Positions 1 to 8,466 of a stretch of 64,000 bases of DNA are shown here, piece by piece. The notes beneath the pieces were generated by a model. That model was given only the letters and a program-made list of their open reading frames with translations. It searched no databases and had not been told where the DNA came from. This stretch comes from Nitrospirota bacterium (GTDB lineage: Bacteria > Nitrospirota > Nitrospiria > Nitrospirales > UBA8639): contig JAOTTP010000008.1 of NCBI GenBank assembly GCA_029864405.1, positions 1 to 64,000 on the forward strand. Reading direction: 5' to 3'. Position 1 is the first letter of the stretch, and each line of letters begins with the position of its first letter. A program made the translations under genes and the position numbers.

Positions 1-150
1 CGGACTGGGCGTCACTGGTTTTGCCTACTTTTCCCGAAAGAAAAGTAGGTCGGCTGCCGGGCCGAAACCCGGCATCACCAATAATTGATTGGACATTATG
101 GTTGCGAAAAACCCAAGATGGATTCCCGATAAAAACCGTCGGGAATGACA
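1..150. repeat. Dispersed structured repeat, copy A (cut by window edge)
   Basis: This is the 3' part of an element that recurs at 33507, 53897 and 55424. It keeps the two tandem hairpins. Hairpin 1 has a perfect 10-bp stem (24-33 with 40-49) around the loop CCGAAA. Hairpin 2 has a 7-bp stem (55-61 with 68-74), again with loop CCGAAA. The tail resembles the other copies up to the AAGATGGATTCC motif, after which a separate small palindrome starts. The 5' multibranched part seen in copies C and D lies outside the window. Confidence 0.75.
122..146. repeat. Small hairpin repeat (ATTCCCGA...TCGGGAAT)
   Basis: An 8-bp perfect inverted repeat with a 9-nt loop, followed by GACAG. The same hairpin with one loop difference occurs at 39989-40013. 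It resembles the common GGATTCCC/GGGAATGAC palindromes scattered in many bacterial genomes, so a passive intergenic repeat is the simplest reading. Confidence 0.6.
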
Positions 151-168
151 GTGGGAGGAAGATAATTT

Positions 169-1095
169 CTAGAGCCCCTTGCGATCTTCTCGGGGAATAG
201 CGAGTTTCGCATCAAGAAAATCCTGGTGAGTAAGATCCATGCCTTTGGCAATGCTTCGAATTTCCTCAATTTCGTCAAACGAGGTCTGATCGGCCGCATT
301 GGCCACTTCAAATAAACAATGGAGAAATTCCTTCCGTTCAGTTCTCGTGGTTAATTCTTTGAAACGTTTCACCAATCGCACGCTATCTAACCCTCGAAAA
401 ATCCGGTGATGGCTGATTTCCGCGACAAGTTGTGCCTGGTCTTCCGTCAACGTCCAATGGCGCTGGAGCACACCGCCCATGACCGTGGTTTCTTCTGAAG
501 ACACCACATGATCCACGCCGGCCACTCGTGCCATCAGCCCCGCCGCGAGACACAGCTTGCGAATCTCGGCATCGGGCAAGTCAAAGGTGATACCTCGATC
601 TCGTAATTCCATGGTGACCTGGAAATAAATGGTGTTCTTAATGAAATCTTCCAATCGACTTTCACGATCATGTTCTTCGGTATAATGCTGCCCCCGCAGA
701 TTCAGCATTCGACGAAATGGTCGTCGAAGATGTTCTAAAAACCCGCTACTGCCCTCCTCAAGATCGGCCCTAAGCTGTTTGACCACTTCTGCTTGTTGAT
801 CGCCACCTGATGATTCTGAGGACAGAAGTTTCTCAAGTGTCTCCAAAGCCAGGGCTTTATCCGCTGCTGATCCCATACGTCCTAGCACACGATTCAAGAG
901 ACGTTGCCGCTCTTCCTCGCTGACCGGGGAAGCCATATATAACTCCAGCTCCATCCATTCCTCTCCGGAAATCTCCGGCAATTGAAACAGCAGTTCTTTT
1001 AACCCGTTCACTTCAGTGGCCGACAATGTCCCGTCAGCCCATGCGGCTCCGATCAACAGCTTACCAAGTTCAAGAATAAAGCTCTTATCTGCCAT
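169..1095 (-). CDS. TerB-like helical protein
   Basis: Predicted 308-residue soluble, mostly alpha-helical protein. The N-terminal segment (about residues 8-60, with LLIGAAWADGTLSATEV) looks like a TerB/DjlA N-terminal metal-binding helical domain, in which acidic residues follow an A-x-ADG motif. A second TerB-like segment lies in the C-terminal half (about 180-300, AAGLMARVAGVDHVVSSEE). The family is linked to tellurite and stress responses, but the biochemical role is unclear. The start at 1095 is chosen over the longer frame at 1179 because GGGAGG sits 7 nt upstream of this ATG. It stands alone between a repeat and the CBS gene. The family call is moderate and rests on the helix pattern and the ADG motif only. 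Confidence 0.6.
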   Translation of the reverse strand: MADKSFILELGKLLIGAAWADGTLSATEVNGLKELLFQLPEISGEEWMELELYMASPVSEEERQRLLNRVLGRMGSAADKALALETLEKLLSSESSGGDQQAEVVKQLRADLEEGSSGFLEHLRRPFRRMLNLRGQHYTEEHDRESRLEDFIKNTIYFQVTMELRDRGITFDLPDAEIRKLCLAAGLMARVAGVDHVVSSEETTVMGGVLQRHWTLTEDQAQLVAEISHHRIFRGLDSVRLVKRFKELTTRTERKEFLHCLFEVANAADQTSFDEIEEIRSIAKGMDLTHQDFLDAKLAIPREDRKGL

Positions 1096-1291
1096 CTCTG
1101 TCCTCCCTTTCAGCGTGAACTCAAGCTGCTGACATGCCTGTACATCCCAAGGCCCGATCGCCTTGTCAACAAAACCCATAAAGATGTAGGAAATTCTAGA
1201 GGCAGTATACCGAACGTGATCAAGAGTCTAAAGAACCCGGTGAGATCGAAACAGGCAGTACTCCCTGACACCGTCACTGGCGTGATGATAC

Positions 1292-1738
1292 TTATGGATC
1301 ACCCGTGAAACCATTGGAATCCAGAAATGCTCGCAACACATCTTTCCAAGTGAGCATCCCAAGAATCTCTCCGTGAATAGTCGTGACCGGGAGACAAGAG
1401 ACCCCTCGGGCTAACATCAGTTGAGCCGCTTCCTGCAAGGGGCAGGATGAACGAACCGTCACCGGATGATGCGACATAATTTGATGAGCACGTTTATTGA
1501 GGGTCGCTCGATCCCGAGTGGTTTCCGACATCGTTCCGACATACGGGCTGACGGCTTTCAACACATCCCGGTCGGAAATGATTCCCACTAGCTTTTCATT
1601 GTCCACGACGAGTAAATGATGAAATCGGACTTTCTTGAAAATATCTCGCACCACCTCAAGTGAATCATCCATCTCAATGGTGACGACTCTGACCGTCATG
1701 ATTTTGCCAATTGCCCGGGTTCTGGTCTCTGGCTCCAC
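1292..1738 (-). CDS. Tandem CBS-domain protein
   Basis: 148 residues made almost entirely of two CBS domains. The first (about 10-62) has the GIISDRDVLKA signature and the second (about 86-140) has GMLTWKDVLRAF. CBS pairs form a Bateman module that binds adenine nucleotides, AMP or SAM and usually regulates a partner protein; no catalytic domain is attached here. The start is a GTG, with a G-rich stretch about 9 nt upstream as the only possible ribosome site, so translation may begin instead at the ATG at 1699. The ligand and partner cannot be read from the sequence. Confidence 0.85.
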   Translation of the reverse strand: MEPETRTRAIGKIMTVRVVTIEMDDSLEVVRDIFKKVRFHHLLVVDNEKLVGIISDRDVLKAVSPYVGTMSETTRDRATLNKRAHQIMSHHPVTVRSSCPLQEAAQLMLARGVSCLPVTTIHGEILGMLTWKDVLRAFLDSNGFTGDP

Positions 1739-2164
1739 CTTACGAGGCCCCCATTTTATCTATGATGACTGCAGTAAAGTCCTTTCCACAAACTTTTGCC
1801 TTCAACGGCTGTGGCCGTCAACCCTCCTTTTCGGCATCCTAGAATTCAAAGTTTACATCGATTCTGTATGCCTTATTCTATCAACGTTGCCATGGGCCAC
1901 GGCTTCCAGGCCTGAGGGAATACCCTTCTATCTGTAGGATTCCACCGAGCAGTGACGGAAAGTACCGCGGGCTTTGCCTGTGAGAATCTGCTTGTCTGGA
2001 CGCACATTTTTACAAACGGATACCATATTCCTTGCCTTGCTCACCTAAGGTCGTAGAACCATTTGTCGTTCAGGTCTTCCCGGCAACCACGATACTTGAG
2101 GTCACGATGTAGGGGATTCTTCAGATCTATACCAAACGTCGCCCATGAGAGTTGAACAAGAGAT
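1739..2164. other. Intergenic, nothing recognised
   Basis: About 425 bp between the CBS gene and the response regulator operon. Both neighbours are on the minus strand. I see no convincing ORF with a ribosome site, no hairpin with a T-tract, and no repeat shared with the rest of the window. Confidence 0.5.
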
Positions 2165-2551
2165 TCATGCAGATGGATGGGGGATTGAACTCAGCAGATC
2201 TTTCACAAGGCTCACCAGGTCATCCAAGAGAAAGGGTTTAGAGAGGGTGCGGGTTGCACCAAATTCAGTCGCCTCTACCAAAAATTCCAGATCGCGGCTC
2301 CCACCTCCCGACATGGCAATAATTAAAGGAGGAGAAGGTGTTCCACAGAGAATGCGTATCACCTCCAGACCATCCATTTCAGGCATGAGCACATCCGTAA
2401 TGACCAGATCAACTGGATTCTCATAATAGAGCTTCAATCCCAGTCGGCCATCTGGAGCAGTCTGAACGTCATAGCCTTCCATACTCAAACGATCCCGCAA
2501 AGCAGAACGTAATTCGGGCTCATCATCCAAGAGTAAAATTCTTGGCTTCAC
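2165..2551 (-). CDS. Single-domain response regulator
   Basis: 128-residue stand-alone REC domain. The acidic pocket is D9/D10, the phosphoacceptor D53 lies in LVITDVLMPEMDG, the switch residue is S81 and the conserved lysine is K105 in SKPF. There is no output domain, so it should work as a phosphorelay intermediate or by protein contact (CheY/Spo0F type). The start is a GTG preceded by GGGAGG at good spacing, and it overlaps the stop of the upstream small ORF in a GTGA junction, which suggests translational coupling. It forms an operon with another REC protein (2694-3065). No histidine kinase is nearby. Confidence 0.9.
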   Translation of the reverse strand: MKPRILLLDDEPELRSALRDRLSMEGYDVQTAPDGRLGLKLYYENPVDLVITDVLMPEMDGLEVIRILCGTPSPPLIIAMSGGGSRDLEFLVEATEFGATRTLSKPFLLDDLVSLVKDLLSSIPHPSA

Positions 2552-2706
2552 ACATCCACCTCCCTAGTTTCTACAAACCGTTTACACCCGACACACACAC
2601 AACAATCCACGTTTTCGTTTTGGGGTTTCTTGTCGGTCTTCACGGCCAAGAACCCCATGCAGCCCTCCTTACAGAAGACGACTTTGAGGAGCCTTATTTT
2701 TGGCAT
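2548..2706 (-). CDS. Small Cys-rich (zinc-ribbon-like) ORF between two response regulators
   Basis: A 52-codon frame starting MPKIRLLKVVFCKEGC. It has a C-x3-C pair near residues 12-16 and a CCVCVGCK cluster near residue 39, spacing that could bind zinc or a metal cluster. It begins inside the last codons of the upstream REC gene and its TGA overlaps the GTG start of the downstream REC gene by four bases. That is the arrangement expected of a real coupled cistron. Evidence against: there is no strong ribosome site, and the frame extends upstream to 2745 in overlap with the REC gene. The family is not recognised. Confidence 0.45.
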   Translation of the reverse strand: MPKIRLLKVVFCKEGCMGFLAVKTDKKPQNENVDCCVCVGCKRFVETREVDV

Positions 2707-3065
2707 GCACGAGACACCAACGCCAGAAGTTCCTGGTGATCGCACGGCTTCGCGATCACCTCAAAGGCCCCGGCTTGCTTCGCTTCATGTTCTATTTCTT
2801 TTGTCATATTACCACTCATGAGAATCACCCGAACCTCCTGTCCCTTGACACGGTAGGACAGGGATTTGAGGAAATTGAGCCCATTGATAACCGGCATATG
2901 ATAATCTGATATGATGAGATCGACGTCGAGCCCTCCATCCAACAGGACCAGGGCCTCCCGGCCATCATCGGCTTCCTTACAGGTAAACCCGTAATTCTCC
3001 AAATACAGGCGCAAGGCCTGCCTGAAAGGTCGGTCGTCGTCAATTAACAGAATAGGTTTACTCAT
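2694..3065 (-). CDS. Single-domain response regulator
   Basis: Stand-alone REC domain of 123 residues from the ATG at 3065. The acidic triad is D9-D11, the phosphoacceptor D54 sits in IISDYHMPVING, S84 is the switch residue and K106 lies in AKPCD. The frame extends to an ATG at 3146, which would add 27 residues without domain character. Neither start has a clear ribosome site, so the shorter, domain-fitting one is given. It is first in a three-gene minus-strand operon with a small Cys-rich ORF and a second REC protein. A two-regulator relay is possible, but that is inference. Confidence 0.85.
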   Translation of the reverse strand: MSKPILLIDDDRPFRQALRLYLENYGFTCKEADDGREALVLLDGGLDVDLIISDYHMPVINGLNFLKSLSYRVKGQEVRVILMSGNMTKEIEHEAKQAGAFEVIAKPCDHQELLALVSRACQK

Positions 3066-3665
3066 ATGGTACAACACTGGAATAGCCACATGGTTTTCTG
3101 GAGCCTCCCGTCCGCTTGCGACCCCACTTTTCGTTTCCACGTTCATCGACCGCTTGTCTAATTTGGATGGCTTTGAATCGTCAAGCCCCTCTTCATCATT
3201 TCACACGTGAATGAAGCGAGTTCAAACCCTCATTAAGCAAAAGGATTGCCAAGTCTTTTTCATTGAAGAAATTTCCGAATTATTTACCATAACCCATTGA
3301 ATTTCAGCCTGAAACTCATTTGACGCCATATCCAATCATGCAATATTTGAGGACGCAATCGCGGGGAATCAGATATCCAAATGGATAACGGACGTATCCG
3401 GTTGGTTGGTTGCAGGAAGGAAAAGTTTGAGAAGGTTATTCTCCTAAACCGAACCTATCATATTCCCAGAAGCAGACAGGCTTGTCTAAAAAAAAGAGGG
3501 AAGACGTCTCAAACGAAGGGAAGGAGCATAGGCCTTTCACGTAAGTAAACCCAGAAATTGCTGTGATGCAGAACACCCTGACCCATTTGATACCCTGGGG
3601 GAAACTTGCTAAAAGAATCCTCGGGGCTTTTGAATCCAATTATCTCGCTTGTTGGCAAGCTACTT
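3066..3665. other. Divergent intergenic region
   Basis: About 600 bp between the minus-strand regulator operon and the plus-strand oxygenase gene, moderately AT-rich. It must hold the promoters of both sides, but no confident -35/-10 pair or operator stands out. An antisense frame at 3436-3639 has no supporting features. Confidence 0.4.
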
Positions 3666-4316
3666 ATGATCCTTCCCTTCTCTCAATTTAATCCTGACCG
3701 ATTTTCGTTTGCCGACGATCCGGTGTTGGTCCTGGAAAATTTTTGGAGTCCGGAAGAACAGAAAATGTTTCGGGAAGCGATGGCCCGATTGAAATGGATT
3801 TCCCTGTCCGATATGCCACCCGTGGCTCAAGCCTTTCCCTCCTGCGGAAACTGGCTGAAAGCAGAGATTGGTCCTTCTGAAGCTACGCACTTCATCCAAC
3901 GGGTCGGTATGCCCTGCATTGCCGCCTACGTTGAATCTTTCCCGAACATCAAAGGGCGGCATGTCAATTTCAACTTTTATTCGTATGGCGCGGGTGACTG
4001 TCTTTCAACCCACGACGATACCGACGACGTCTATAGTTATGCACAGGGCCGTCGGCCTCCAACTCGTCGTCTAGCACTGGCCACCTATTTCCACGAGGAG
4101 TGGCATCCGGACTGGGGAGGAGAACTCATCATGTATGGCCCTCCCACAGACTCCAAGAAGAATACGTCATTACAGGTGACACATTGCATTCCTCCATTGC
4201 CTGGATCTTTGGCCATTTTTGCGGTGCCTCGACAACACCGAGTGTGCCGGGTAGATGCCTTGGCGGGTGAGCATAAGCGACTCTCCATCGCCGGCTGGTT
4301 CATGACGGAACATTAG
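3666..4316 (+). CDS. 2OG-Fe(II) oxygenase, prolyl-hydroxylase-like
   Basis: 216-residue double-stranded beta-helix dioxygenase. With this start the iron ligands are H116 and D118 (STHDD, an HxD motif) and distal H191 (RQHRV), with R205 (HKRLSIAG) as the likely 2-oxoglutarate anchor. The family couples 2OG decarboxylation to hydroxylation of a protein or small-molecule substrate; the C-terminal GELIMYGPP...GSLAIFAVP pattern is typical of the Tpa1/Ofd1-like P4H branch. An in-frame TTG at 3606, preceded by GGGGG, could add 20 residues. A second, dissimilar oxygenase of the same superfamily follows at 4594. The substrate is unknown. Confidence 0.75.
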   Translation: MILPFSQFNPDRFSFADDPVLVLENFWSPEEQKMFREAMARLKWISLSDMPPVAQAFPSCGNWLKAEIGPSEATHFIQRVGMPCIAAYVESFPNIKGRHVNFNFYSYGAGDCLSTHDDTDDVYSYAQGRRPPTRRLALATYFHEEWHPDWGGELIMYGPPTDSKKNTSLQVTHCIPPLPGSLAIFAVPRQHRVCRVDALAGEHKRLSIAGWFMTEH

Positions 4317-4593
4317 CCGAACAGATTCTATGGCTTTTCCTTAATCTTTGGTGATGATTTGAAAAGCCTTGCTGACGGGTTCTTCCCTTAACCTGAGTTC
4401 TGATGATCATTGGAAGTTAGCGGCGGTATCATGAAGGCTGGCCAGACTGTCTACCCGGAGATTACAATCCAGCCACGGCTTATCTCAGCAATCTGGTGGA
4501 CTAGCATCCCTGGTAATTGACGTGACTGAAGAATGATGACAGCTCAAGGCAGTACCGGCAATGTCGTACATCTGAATTTCAAGGAGATGGGCA

Positions 4594-5163
4594 ATGGATA
4601 AAGTGTCCGATTATATTTTTGTCACCAACGTGATCCCTCAACATATTTGCCAGAATGTACTTCAGGAAATTAAAGGCAAAGAGTGGAAGCCGCATGCCTG
4701 GTATAACTATTCAGCAGATAATTTTAAATCTGAACCTGAAAAGGAATTAGATACCCAAAATACGACGCAAGCCTTACAAGAAACGTTAGCCCCGTTCATT
4801 TGCCAAGCGGTCGAAGAGTATATGATGAAATTTGCGAAGCAAGAAGATGAACGCATTAAGAGTTTCATTCAAACATTTACGCCCATACGATTTAATCGCT
4901 ACCGCACCGGCACAATGATGAGAAAGCACTATGACCATATTCATTCAATTTTTGATGGGAAATATAAAGGCATCCCCATATTATCCTTATTAGGTGTGTT
5001 GAACGAGGGCTATGAAGGTGGAGAGTTTTTGTTCTCATCCAACTATGAGGTGAAACTCAAAGCCGGGGACATGCTCGTCTTCCCTTCTAACTTTATGTAT
5101 CCGCACGAAGTCAAAGAACTCACGAAAGGCGAGCGATACACGTTTGTGGCCTGGGCTTTTTAA
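4594..5163 (+). CDS. 2OG-Fe(II) oxygenase, P4Hc type
   Basis: 189-residue prolyl-4-hydroxylase-type dioxygenase. Iron ligands are H112 and D114 in KHYDHIH and H171 in YPHEV; R181 in GERYTFVAWAF should bind 2-oxoglutarate. The layout fits PKHD/P4Hc hydroxylases. A strong AAGGAG lies 8 nt before the ATG. The coding sequence is visibly more AT-rich than its flanks (many AAA, AAT and TTT codons), so it may be a later acquisition than its neighbour. The protein or peptide substrate is unknown. Confidence 0.85.
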   Translation: MDKVSDYIFVTNVIPQHICQNVLQEIKGKEWKPHAWYNYSADNFKSEPEKELDTQNTTQALQETLAPFICQAVEEYMMKFAKQEDERIKSFIQTFTPIRFNRYRTGTMMRKHYDHIHSIFDGKYKGIPILSLLGVLNEGYEGGEFLFSSNYEVKLKAGDMLVFPSNFMYPHEVKELTKGERYTFVAWAF

Positions 5164-5228
5164 ATTGTGCAACTTAGGGAGATAGCAACCCTCATGATTC
5201 ACTCTATCGCCTCAATGACTCGATTCAG

Positions 5229-6062
5229 GTGACCCACTCCACTCTCCTCTTTGGCGCGACCTCCATTCTTGGCTTCAATCTGGCCAGATTATTTCCGGAA
5301 ACTATTGTTCCATTTATCTCACCAGGCAATACCTCTCAACCCGTCAGACATTGGCCTGCCCTTCATTTGGAAAATCCCGATTGGCCTGAACGGATCTTTG
5401 CTCAATACCCATCGAACGTCCTGTTGTATTGCCATGCGGTGTGTGATGTGCCCAAGTGTGAAGCCGACCCCGAGTGGGCCCATGAGATCAATGTCCGACA
5501 TCTCCGTCGAGTGATGGAGAAGCTGCCAGACCATACACGATTGGTCTATGTGTCTTCAGACCATGTCTTTGGTGGGGATGGTGAGTACAATGAACACTCC
5601 TGCCCGTGCCCCATTAGTGTGTATGGCCACACCCGTGTCGACGCAGAAAAGCTGGTCTTGGGACGAAACGGGTCGTTGGTAATTCGCACAGGTCTGGCGA
5701 TTGGCGCTTCGCCGAATGGTCGCACCGGTCATTTGGATTGGCTTCGTTACCGCACGCAACGCAATCTTCCCATTACGATCGTGGAAGATGAATATCGCTC
5801 GGTTGTCTGGGTAACAGATCTCTCTGGACGCGTCATGAAGTTAGCACAGAGCCGCGAGACGGGAATCCGACATGTTTCAGCCACACGGGCTGTGTCGAGA
5901 GTGGAGTTGGCCAATCATCTGATGTCTGTTTTGGGAGAACCTCCAACCTTCCGGTGCGAGAGCCGGCATCAACGGCCGGCTCCGCATTTGGGACGGGTGG
6001 AATTAACCAGTGTGTATGCAGATATCCTTTCTCGACCCTTAGCAAGCGTCCTGGACGGATGA
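5229..6062 (+). CDS. RmlD-like extended SDR (dTDP-4-dehydrorhamnose reductase family)
   Basis: 277-residue NAD(P)-dependent SDR. The Rossmann start is FGATSILGFN (G9 and G15 frame the dinucleotide loop). The family signature VYVSSDHVFGGDGEYNE (about 107-122) matches RmlD-type reductases of nucleotide sugars. The active-site YxxxK is altered: Y132-G-H-T-R136 replaces the usual lysine with arginine. The start is a GTG with no clear ribosome site. A 12-codon ATG frame beginning at 5194 ends in TGA overlapping this GTG, which could couple translation. It might make a surface-sugar precursor, but no other rhamnose genes are present. Confidence 0.7.
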   Translation: MTHSTLLFGATSILGFNLARLFPETIVPFISPGNTSQPVRHWPALHLENPDWPERIFAQYPSNVLLYCHAVCDVPKCEADPEWAHEINVRHLRRVMEKLPDHTRLVYVSSDHVFGGDGEYNEHSCPCPISVYGHTRVDAEKLVLGRNGSLVIRTGLAIGASPNGRTGHLDWLRYRTQRNLPITIVEDEYRSVVWVTDLSGRVMKLAQSRETGIRHVSATRAVSRVELANHLMSVLGEPPTFRCESRHQRPAPHLGRVELTSVYADILSRPLASVLDG

Positions 6063-6296
6063 ACAATCCAGTCCCCAACACGCCGTCCTCTAGATTTTCT
6101 GACAGATTGAGCCCATGGCATTCCAACCGCTCTTGCTGGATTATTAAAAATCCTGCCAAAGCACAGATGCCTGGTTTTGGAAAAATCTAACTGTGGGATA
6201 AAACTGCGTTCCGGAATTTTCTTAATGTTGCGTGGCAGGTGTACCCAACGTGAGGAGTCTGGACGCCTCCAATTGTTCCGCAACTGGATGGACCGC

Positions 6297-6812
6297 TTAA
6301 GAATGGGAGGCTAGAAACACGAGCTGCAAACCGATGATCGTTTTGGCATCACGAATGGTGCCGTCCTGAATTCCGGCCATAGCCTTTTCGAGGGGCCATT
6401 CCACCACTTCCAACACTTCATCGTGGTCCAACTGTTGACGGCCTGGCTGCAGACCCGTCCCGCGATAAATATGGATGACTTCATCCGTAAATCCTGGGGC
6501 GGTCCAAATACTGGTGAGTAACTCCAACTGACCCGCCCGATAGCCAACTTCTTCTTCCAGCTCGCGTGCTGCGCAGATCTTGGGATCTTCTTGCGGATGA
6601 AGCTTGCCCGCTGGGATTTCATAAATGAATCCCCCCGCCGCATGCCGGAATTGCCGAATGAGCACGACGGTGCCGTCATCTTTGATCGGCACGACGGCCG
6701 AGGCACCAGGATGCCGGATGATTTCCAGCTCGGTGGACTGCCCATTGGGCAACGTCACCGTCTCTCGGTTGAGAACTAAGACTTTTCCGGCATAGATGTG
6801 TTCAGTCGACAA
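6297..6812 (-). CDS. NUDIX hydrolase, ADP-ribose pyrophosphatase-like
   Basis: 171 residues with a complete Nudix box from G69 to about residue 91: G, five residues, E75, then seven residues and RELEEEVG. The N-terminal beta-strands and the GFIYEIPAGKL lead-in are typical of the ADP-ribose/NDP-sugar pyrophosphatase (NudF-like) branch. It would hydrolyse a nucleoside diphosphate-X bond in the cytoplasm with Mg2+. The start is a TTG with GAGGAA 4 nt upstream. It is the last gene of a minus-strand run, about 40 bp after gcvT. Confidence 0.88.
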   Translation of the reverse strand: MSTEHIYAGKVLVLNRETVTLPNGQSTELEIIRHPGASAVVPIKDDGTVVLIRQFRHAAGGFIYEIPAGKLHPQEDPKICAARELEEEVGYRAGQLELLTSIWTAPGFTDEVIHIYRGTGLQPGRQQLDHDEVLEVVEWPLEKAMAGIQDGTIRDAKTIIGLQLVFLASHS

Positions 6813-6854
6813 GGGATTCCTCGTTTCACTCAGTCATAACCAAGCCGTTGACTG

Positions 6855-7955
6855 TTAGGATTTTGGACGTTTGTAAAACGGGAGTGTGACAATCTTGGCT
6901 TGTACGCGTTTTCCACGAATATCAATTTCGAGCGACAGGCCTTCCTTGCACAGCGCAGGGGGCAGATAGCCCAATCCAATCCCTTTCTGCAAAATTGGTG
7001 AAAAGTTTCCGCTGGTGACTCTTCCCACAGACTGCCCATTACTGAAAATGATCATGTCGTGGCGTGGAATCCCGCGTTCCACCATTTCAAAGGCTGCAAG
7101 CTGACGAGTGAGGCCATCCTCTTGTTGTTTGCGTAACGCGAGGTGCCCTTGAAACTCGCCTTTATCCCAGGCCACCACCCACTCGGCACTGGCTTCCAGC
7201 GGCGAGGTGTTCTCATCCATATCGTTACCATAAAGCAAGTAGCCCACGTCCAACCGCAAAAGATCTCGCGCCCCTAGCCCTGCGGGTTTGGCTTCGAATT
7301 CTTCACCGGCCTTCAGTAGTCGATCCCACGCCAGGGCCGCTTGCGCCGCAGGCAAATACCATTCATATCCAAGTTCTCCGGTATATCCCGTTCGACTGAG
7401 CAAACCGGAAAACTCCATTCCCTCTACCGCCAAACAATTCCGGGGCTTCAGGGTTTCGATCTGTGCCCCCATGAGTTTTTGCATGATGGCTTTTGATGCC
7501 GGCCCTTGGATTGCAATTTGTGCCAGTTCTACTGATCGATCACGAATGATCGCTCCTGGAAATTTTCCGGACTGGTGCTTCAAGAACCACTGGAGCATCT
7601 TTTCCCGATTGGAGGCATTGACGCACACCAAAAACGTGGAGGACCCGGTTCTATAAACAAACACGTCATCGAGAATGCCCCCTGAGGCTTGGCAGACCAT
7701 GCCATATTGCGCTTGCCCTACCTGGAGCCGACTGACATCGTTGGTACTGATCCATTGCAGAAAGGCTTCGGCCTGATCTCCTGATATCTCGATTCGTCCC
7801 ATGTGACTGACATCGAAGAGACCGGCCGCTTTCCTGACAGCATAGTACTCCTCAAGGACACCCGTATTATATTGGATGGGCATGAGCCAACCGGCGAAAT
7901 CCACCAGCTTGGCATTGCGAGCGCGATGAGCGTGAACGAGCGGGGTTTCGTCCAT
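6855..7955 (-). CDS. gcvT: Aminomethyltransferase, glycine cleavage T-protein
   Basis: 366 residues, full length for GcvT. It transfers the methylene group from the H-protein lipoyl arm to tetrahydrofolate. Recognisable blocks are LVDFAGWLMPIQY near the N-terminus, GLFDVSHMGRIEISG, the SRTGYTGELGYE block in the middle (folate site) and a C-terminal barrel with VTSGNFSP. The ATG start at 7955 overlaps the FKBP stop in a TGATG junction, so the pair is translationally coupled; an extra upstream TTG is not needed. The P- and H-proteins are not in the window. The folate-binding fold also occurs in YgfZ, but length and motifs favour GcvT. Confidence 0.93.
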   Translation of the reverse strand: MDETPLVHAHRARNAKLVDFAGWLMPIQYNTGVLEEYYAVRKAAGLFDVSHMGRIEISGDQAEAFLQWISTNDVSRLQVGQAQYGMVCQASGGILDDVFVYRTGSSTFLVCVNASNREKMLQWFLKHQSGKFPGAIIRDRSVELAQIAIQGPASKAIMQKLMGAQIETLKPRNCLAVEGMEFSGLLSRTGYTGELGYEWYLPAAQAALAWDRLLKAGEEFEAKPAGLGARDLLRLDVGYLLYGNDMDENTSPLEASAEWVVAWDKGEFQGHLALRKQQEDGLTRQLAAFEMVERGIPRHDMIIFSNGQSVGRVTSGNFSPILQKGIGLGYLPPALCKEGLSLEIDIRGKRVQAKIVTLPFYKRPKS

Positions 7956-8416
7956 CAACGAAGATCAAGCAGTTCGACTTCAAAGATGAGGGTGGCATTG
8001 GGGGGAACAGCAGATCCGGCCCCTCGGGAACCGTATCCCAACTGAGGCGGGATCACCAATTTGCGGATTCCACCGATTTTCATACCTTTGACGCCCTCAT
8101 CCCAACCCTTAATCACGCGGCCAGCACCTAATGGAAAGGAAAAGGGTGTATTGCGATCTTTCGAGCTATCGAATTTGGTTCCGTCGGTGAGTGTCCCCGT
8201 GTAATGGACTATCGCGGTTTCTCCGACATGAGCTTCCCGCCCGGAGCCAACAACGAGATCAACATACTGCAATCCTGACGTCGTGGTCACCATTGCTTCT
8301 TCCGCGGCTTTTCCAGAAAGCGGGTTGAGGGCAAATATAATGAGGAGGATGATCCAACACCCTATAAGGAATACGGGTAATCGAAAACCTGATTGTAACG
8401 CCATACCGTTTTTCAT
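7955..8416 (-). CDS. FKBP-type peptidyl-prolyl isomerase, exported
   Basis: 153 residues. A hydrophobic N-terminal segment (about 14-34) ending near the AEEA stretch acts as a signal peptide or anchor, placing the domain outside the cytoplasm. Residues 45-153 form one FKBP domain with [16 protein letters not shown], the core [13 protein letters not shown] and the C-terminal GYGSRGAG...LIFEVELL. It would speed proline cis-trans isomerisation of periplasmic proteins. Its stop overlaps the gcvT start. No extra dimerisation domain is present, so it is a small FKBP rather than an FkpA-type protein. Confidence 0.92.
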   Translation of the reverse strand: MKNGMALQSGFRLPVFLIGCWIILLIIFALNPLSGKAAEEAMVTTTSGLQYVDLVVGSGREAHVGETAIVHYTGTLTDGTKFDSSKDRNTPFSFPLGAGRVIKGWDEGVKGMKIGGIRKLVIPPQLGYGSRGAGSAVPPNATLIFEVELLDLR

Positions 8417-8466
8417 GAACCTCTCTCTTTGCTAGTGTGGAACGTATCCGATGTCATGTCCATTTT

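Noticed and set aside
3436-3639. 67-codon minus-strand frame before the first oxygenase
   Set aside because: Overlaps the start of the oxygenase gene, lacks a ribosome site and has no recognisable pattern.
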